Positions 29,683-33,408 of a stretch of 33,408 nucleotides of DNA are shown piece after piece. How positions within the stretch are numbered: the first letter of the stretch is position 1; every line of letters starts with the position of its first letter. The DNA comes from CAZVWH01 sp964631175. GTDB lineage: Bacteria; Planctomycetota; Phycisphaerae; Sedimentisphaerales; Anaerobacaceae. The stretch is from the NCBI GenBank assembly GCA_964631175.1, contig CAZVWH010000023.1:1-33408 (forward strand). Direction: 5' to 3'. The translations under genes and the position numbers were made by a program. The notes under the pieces are model-generated. The model had not been told where the DNA came from. It searched no databases and was given only the letters and a program-made list of their open reading frames with translations.

Positions 29683-29970
29683 CCCGAAATTCTACCCTTC
29701 TGTTCCAAGTAACTGGTCAGTGAACATATTGACCGGGATCTCCTAAACAACTCCTAAAATAGTCAGAGGTGAATCAATGAATTTTATCCTAAATAAGGGA
29801 AACTTCCAAGAGTATTTGTAACAATTTTTATTTTTGCCAGCCTTTTTCCTACAGAGCCAAAGGCTAAATTTTCTAACAGCGCTTGCAAGCATTCTGATTT
29901 TGGGCTATAAAGCTTACAAGCAAATTTAATATGCAGTCTGTAAGTCGGCTGAATTCGGCTGGAATCAAAA

Positions 29971-30876
29971 ATGGAAAAAAGGATAGTAACATCGGATGGC
30001 CGCACAAAACAGCCTTTAGCGGAGGTTTTCGGATTCCCAATAAATAATTCATCCAAGGAAGCCATCCGCTACCGTAAACACCGACTTTGCCCGTTTGGTA
30101 ATCGAGTGCCAAACTGCACGAAAGACAAGGCTAATAGGCCACTCGGAGTATGCAGCATATACGATAACAGCAATGTGGTTATCACGTGTCCAATAAGATT
30201 TCGTGAGGACTGGATTATCGCTGAGGATGCAGCATCATTTTTCTTTCAGTCTGGCAGCAAGTGGACGACGCTTACCGAGGTAAGGTTAAAAGATAAACGT
30301 GGTAAGTCCGCTGGCAATATCGATGTTGTGCTGGTTTCCTACGATGATGCCGGCAAAGTCACAGATTTTGGTGCACTCGAAGTGCAGGCAGTTTACATAT
30401 CGGGTAACATCCGCAATCCCTTCGAGGATTTCATGAGAAATCTATCTCAAGGACGTACTTTTAATTGGTCAGGTCGTCCGAATTATCCAAACCCGGACTA
30501 TTTGTCTTCCTCACGTAAACGATTAGCACCTCAGTTGATATTCAAAGGCGGTATATTCAAGGAGTGGAACAAAAAGATTGCGGTTGCACTTAACCGTGGA
30601 TTCTATGAGACTTTACCCCGTTTTCGGGAAGTGGCGCCATCTGAGGCCGACATCGGATGGTTTATCTATGATCTGGTAAAGAACAAAACAGAAAATAGAT
30701 TTAAGCTTAGGCACTGTAAAACTATTTTTACAAAGTTTGACGAGAGTTTGAAAAAGATTACTCATTCTGAGCCTGGAGATATTTCCGAGTTCATTGAGCA
30801 GCTCCAAGAAAAAGTGGATGAAAAGCTTGATGAAGATGAACAGCCCGATATGGAGACGATTGATGCGCCATTCTGA
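29971..30876 (+). CDS. NotI-family restriction endonuclease
   Basis: 301-residue type II restriction enzyme of the NotI family (PD-(D/E)XK fold with an iron-Cys4 domain). Four cysteines are in the N-terminal part (C40, C49, C61, C73; LCPFGNR...PNC...PLGVCSI). The active site fits NotI's unusual D...E-x-Q form, with D118 (GNIDVVLV) and E137-V-Q139 (GALEVQAVY). The C-terminal half contains a basic, aromatic region and an acidic tail (KLDEDEQPDME). The stop codon overlaps the methyltransferase start by 14 bases, so this is a coupled R-M pair. The recognition site cannot be read, but the partner's class predicts that it contains adenine. The upstream 288-base spacer shows no clear promoter. Confidence 0.85.
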   Translation: MEKRIVTSDGRTKQPLAEVFGFPINNSSKEAIRYRKHRLCPFGNRVPNCTKDKANRPLGVCSIYDNSNVVITCPIRFREDWIIAEDAASFFFQSGSKWTTLTEVRLKDKRGKSAGNIDVVLVSYDDAGKVTDFGALEVQAVYISGNIRNPFEDFMRNLSQGRTFNWSGRPNYPNPDYLSSSRKRLAPQLIFKGGIFKEWNKKIAVALNRGFYETLPRFREVAPSEADIGWFIYDLVKNKTENRFKLRHCKTIFTKFDESLKKITHSEPGDISEFIEQLQEKVDEKLDEDEQPDMETIDAPF

Positions 30877-31762
30877 ACAAAGTTGTCAATTGACATTCTT
30901 CGATACCGCGCCGCCAAAAGATCACGTCATCAACGTTGCATCTGTTAAACAGCGAAGTCCATTTCGTTACCCAGGGGGCAAAACATGGCTTGTGCCGCGG
31001 ATCCAGCAGTGGCTGGAAAACCTTCCTTGGAAACCTTCGGTTTTTCTGGAACCTTTTGCCGGTGGAGCTATCGTTGGACTGACTGTGGCCTTTGAGAAAC
31101 TTGCAGAAAAGATTGTACTTGTTGAACTTGACGAACAGGTAGCTGCTGTTTGGACAACTATATTAAGTGACGATTGCAATTGGCTGATAGGTCGTATTTT
31201 GTCATTTGATATGACTATCGAAAATCTCCGCCGAGAGCTTGCCCATAAAGTAACATCCATCAAAAGAATCGCCTTTCAAACGATATTGAAGAACAGAACC
31301 TTTCACGGTGGAATAATGGCTCCTGGAAGCGGCCTCATTAAGCATGGCGAGAACGGTAAAGGCATCAGATCCAGATGGTATCCTGAAACCATTGCACACC
31401 GAATCCAGGCAATCTCAAACATTCGCGATCGAATTGAGTTTATTCGCGACGACGGAATACAAGCTATTATCTCATACAATACCCATAGACAGGTTGCAAT
31501 GTTTATCGATCCACCCTATACCATCGCTGGCAAAAAAGCTGGAACAAGGCTTTATAAGTATTTTGAATTGGACCATGAACGCCTTTTTGCAGAATCTTCA
31601 AAAGTGCAAGGTGATGTTATTTTGACATATGATAATGCTCCGGAACTCGCCGGACTCGCTTTTAGATACGGCTTTGAAACACGCACGATTTACATGAAGA
31701 ATACTCACCATGCAAAAATGCCAGAACTATTGATAGGGCGAAATTTGAACTGGCTTAAATGA
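30863..31762 (+). CDS. D12-class N6-adenine DNA methyltransferase (Dam-like)
   Basis: 299-residue alpha-type adenine methyltransferase (D12/Dam family). Motif X FRYPGGK is at residues 34-40 and motif I FLEPFAGG at 61-68 (SAM binding). The catalytic DPPY is at 216-219 (FIDPPYT), and motif-V-like and later regions reach LTYDNAPEL. The open frame extends 23 codons upstream, but the ATG at 30863 has GGAG 8 bases before it and overlaps the NotI-type gene by 14 bases, the common coupling of R-M genes. It protects the host site against the neighbouring endonuclease. It could in principle be a solitary regulator, but the overlap argues against this. Confidence 0.9.
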   Translation: MRHSEQSCQLTFFDTAPPKDHVINVASVKQRSPFRYPGGKTWLVPRIQQWLENLPWKPSVFLEPFAGGAIVGLTVAFEKLAEKIVLVELDEQVAAVWTTILSDDCNWLIGRILSFDMTIENLRRELAHKVTSIKRIAFQTILKNRTFHGGIMAPGSGLIKHGENGKGIRSRWYPETIAHRIQAISNIRDRIEFIRDDGIQAIISYNTHRQVAMFIDPPYTIAGKKAGTRLYKYFELDHERLFAESSKVQGDVILTYDNAPELAGLAFRYGFETRTIYMKNTHHAKMPELLIGRNLNWLK

Positions 31763-31766
31763 AAGT

Positions 31767-31784
31767 GGTGGGGCGAGCCCCACC
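31767..31784. terminator. GGTGGGGC palindrome after the R-M pair
   Basis: A perfect 8-bp GC stem (GGTGGGGC/GCCCCACC) with a 2-base GA centre starts 5 bases after the methyltransferase stop. No T-run follows. GTGGGGCGAGCCCCACCC is also a dispersed repeat type seen in other genomes, so termination is likely but not certain. Confidence 0.55.
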
Positions 31785-31833
31785 CTACACAATACAATTC
31801 CTATATAAGAATACAAAATATGAGAGACGAAAT

Positions 31834-33408
31834 ATGCGATATAGCCGGATGCTGATACCTACGACTAAGGAAGTGCCCTCCGATGCGGAGATAACCAGCC
31901 ACAGACTGATGATTCGAGCGGGTCTTATCCGTAAACTCGCCAGCGGCACATACACCTATCTGCCGCTCGGCTGGCGCAGCCTGCTCAAAATCATAGAAAT
32001 CGTTCGTAAAGAGATGGATAGAACCGGCGCACAGGAAATTTTAATGCCATCGGTTCAGCCCATCGAGCTGTGGCAAAAAACCGGACGAAATGTTGATTAT
32101 GGTGAAACATTAGCAAAATTCGAGGACCGTCATAAACGATGGAATGTATTATCGCCCACCGCTGAAGAAGTGGTGACAAACATCGCAGTGAATGAAATAA
32201 AATCATATAAACAGTTGCCAATAAACCTTTATCAAATCAGCTTCAAATTCCGTGATGAGTTTAGGCCACGATTTGGTGTAATTCGCAGCCGCGAATTCAT
32301 AATGAAAGATGCCTACAGCTTCGATACCGACTCCGCAGGTCTGGATAAATCATATAAAGCAATGTACGATGCATATTGCAGAATTTTCAAACGTTGCGGG
32401 CTGCGGTACGTCATCGTGGAGGCTGAGGTCGGCGAGATGGGCGGCTCCGGCTCGCATCAGTTTACCGTGCCATGCGAATCCGGTGAAGATACCATCGTCT
32501 ATACTGAAGACGGTTCCTACGCAGCAAATCTCGAAAGAGCAGACGTCGATCCATTGCCGAAAGACAATGGACGACGTTTAGCCGGTACCCCTGTGGTGCC
32601 GGTAGAAGTCCCGCCGATGCAGGAAGTCCATACTCCCAATATCGGCAGCATCGAGTCCGTCTGCGCCTTTTTGAAAACTCAGCCGAAAGATATGATAAAG
32701 ACGCTCATTTTTTCCTCCGAAGGCGACACAATCGCTGCATTAGTGCGAGGCGATCACGAGTTAAATACAGAAAAGCTCACCCAGACCATCGGCGGTGGAC
32801 ACGTGGAATTGGCCGATGAAACAATAATAGAAAAAGTCACCCGTGCTAAAGTCGGTTTTGCCGGCCCGATGGAAATAGCCCAGAAAGTCTCCAAAATGAT
32901 TATCGACCACGCGGTGACAGCAATGGCTGTTGGAGTAACCGGCGCGAATAAAACTGATTACCACGTTAAAAACGTTGTGCCGGGCAGAGATTTCCCGCTC
33001 GAAGGCGATAATATTATTGTTACAGACATCCGCTATGCCCAGGAAGGCGATACATACAACGGCAAAAAGCTGCTCTTTAAAAAGGGCATCGAAGTCGGAC
33101 AGGTATTCAAGCTCGGCACCAAATACAGCACGAAACTCGGTGCGAAATTTCTCGACGAAACCGGCAATGAAAAACCCTGCCTCATGGGCTGCTACGGCAT
33201 CGGCATAAATAGAATCATGGCCTCGGCTATCGAGTTGGGCAACGACAAAGACGGCATTATCTGGCCGATCTCTATTGCACCATTTGAAGTGATTGTTACC
33301 TGTGTCAATCAGGAAGAAACAAACGTTGCTCAGACAGCCGAAAAGATTTACCGGCAATTGCTCGATAAAGGTATTGACGTCCTGCTGGACAACCGAGACG
33401 TACGTGCC
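31834..33408 (+). CDS. proS: Prolyl-tRNA synthetase, bacterial type, 3' end missing
   Basis: Class II aminoacyl-tRNA synthetase that charges tRNA-Pro. 525 codons are present from ATG 31834 and the frame runs open to the window end; bacterial ProS is ~570 residues, so only the last part of the anticodon domain is missing. It starts MRYSRMLIPT. Motif 1 region is SGTYTYLPLGW; motif 2 is FRDEFRPRFGVIRSREFIMKD. The editing insertion (YbaK-like, about residues 225-400) begins with HTPN and has KTLIF and ALVRGDHELN. Motif 3 is GCYGIGINRIMA. The long form with the insertion deacylates mischarged Ala-tRNA. GAGAG lies ~8 bases before the ATG. Confidence 0.96.
   Translation, partial: MRYSRMLIPTTKEVPSDAEITSHRLMIRAGLIRKLASGTYTYLPLGWRSLLKIIEIVRKEMDRTGAQEILMPSVQPIELWQKTGRNVDYGETLAKFEDRHKRWNVLSPTAEEVVTNIAVNEIKSYKQLPINLYQISFKFRDEFRPRFGVIRSREFIMKDAYSFDTDSAGLDKSYKAMYDAYCRIFKRCGLRYVIVEAEVGEMGGSGSHQFTVPCESGEDTIVYTEDGSYAANLERADVDPLPKDNGRRLAGTPVVPVEVPPMQEVHTPNIGSIESVCAFLKTQPKDMIKTLIFSSEGDTIAALVRGDHELNTEKLTQTIGGGHVELADETIIEKVTRAKVGFAGPMEIAQKVSKMIIDHAVTAMAVGVTGANKTDYHVKNVVPGRDFPLEGDNIIVTDIRYAQEGDTYNGKKLLFKKGIEVGQVFKLGTKYSTKLGAKFLDETGNEKPCLMGCYGIGINRIMASAIELGNDKDGIIWPISIAPFEVIVTCVNQEETNVAQTAEKIYRQLLDKGIDVLLDNRDVRA

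Noticed and set aside
29683..29970. Possible promoter or small gene before the restriction endonuclease
   Set aside because: The open frames are short and antisense, and no paired -35/-10 hexamers stand out.
32761..33357. Long minus-strand open frame of 198 codons
   Set aside because: It lies entirely antisense inside proS, whose plus-strand frame matches the family throughout; its Cys/Phe-rich product resembles no family I know.

Overview
The window reads as chromosomal DNA from an environmental Gram-negative bacterium, most likely a planctomycete of the Phycisphaerae/Sedimentisphaerales type. This lineage is an inference. The grounds are a PEP-CTERM sorting signal, outer-membrane lipid-transport genes, an FHA protein and a zinc-ribbon Ser/Thr kinase, a DUF6807 (PmoA-like) secreted protein, a YtrA-type ABC operon, and many intergenic palindromes and short-word repeats. 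No rRNA, tRNA, CRISPR array, insertion sequence or prophage is visible. Genes are mostly single or in pairs on both strands.

Layout. 1-518: 3' end of guaA (+). 690-4740: minus-strand operon mlaC-like > RND/MMPL exporter > mlaA-like, which looks like an inter-membrane lipid transport module without the usual MlaFEDB ABC transporter. 5301-6185: FHA-GAF protein (+). 6258-7643: GT4 glycosyltransferase (-). 7829-8602: SDR oxidoreductase (+), ending in a bidirectional terminator that it shares with the convergent membrane-protein gene at 8618-9562 (-). 9635-9919: small membrane protein (-). 10177-12870: autoregulated-looking operon of a YtrA-type GntR repressor, an ABC ATPase and a permease (+). 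12897-15577: hydrogenase-maturation-type protease, endonuclease III relative and DUF6807 protein (-). 15754-17709: archease and RtcB RNA ligase (-). 17753-19030: GH57 glycosidase (-). 19256-20584: glutamine synthetase (-). 20836-22283: retropepsin-like protease, a degraded segment, a MITE-like palindrome and a HEPN-like protein (-). 22304-24886: ClpB (-). 24887-26053: about 1.2 kb of repeats without a gene. 26054-26317: YkgJ-type Cys-cluster protein (+). 26347-27042: PEP-CTERM surface protein (-). 27284-28246: YhaM-like OB-HD exoribonuclease (-). 28348-29682: Ser/Thr kinase with four zinc ribbons (-). 29971-31762: NotI-type restriction endonuclease overlapping a D12-class adenine methyltransferase (+). 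31834-33408: prolyl-tRNA synthetase, cut by the window end (+).

The genes support housekeeping functions: GMP synthesis, nitrogen assimilation, protein disaggregation, RNA repair and tRNA charging. Around them sit envelope and defence modules. The most distinctive units are the MlaC-RND-MlaA operon, the NotI/adenine-methylase pair, and the zinc-ribbon non-RD kinase. The intergenic DNA is also distinctive: several spacers carry degenerate tandem copies of a short word, with a different word in each spacer. Other spacers carry palindromic elements, one of which supplies the 3' end of the HEPN-like gene.
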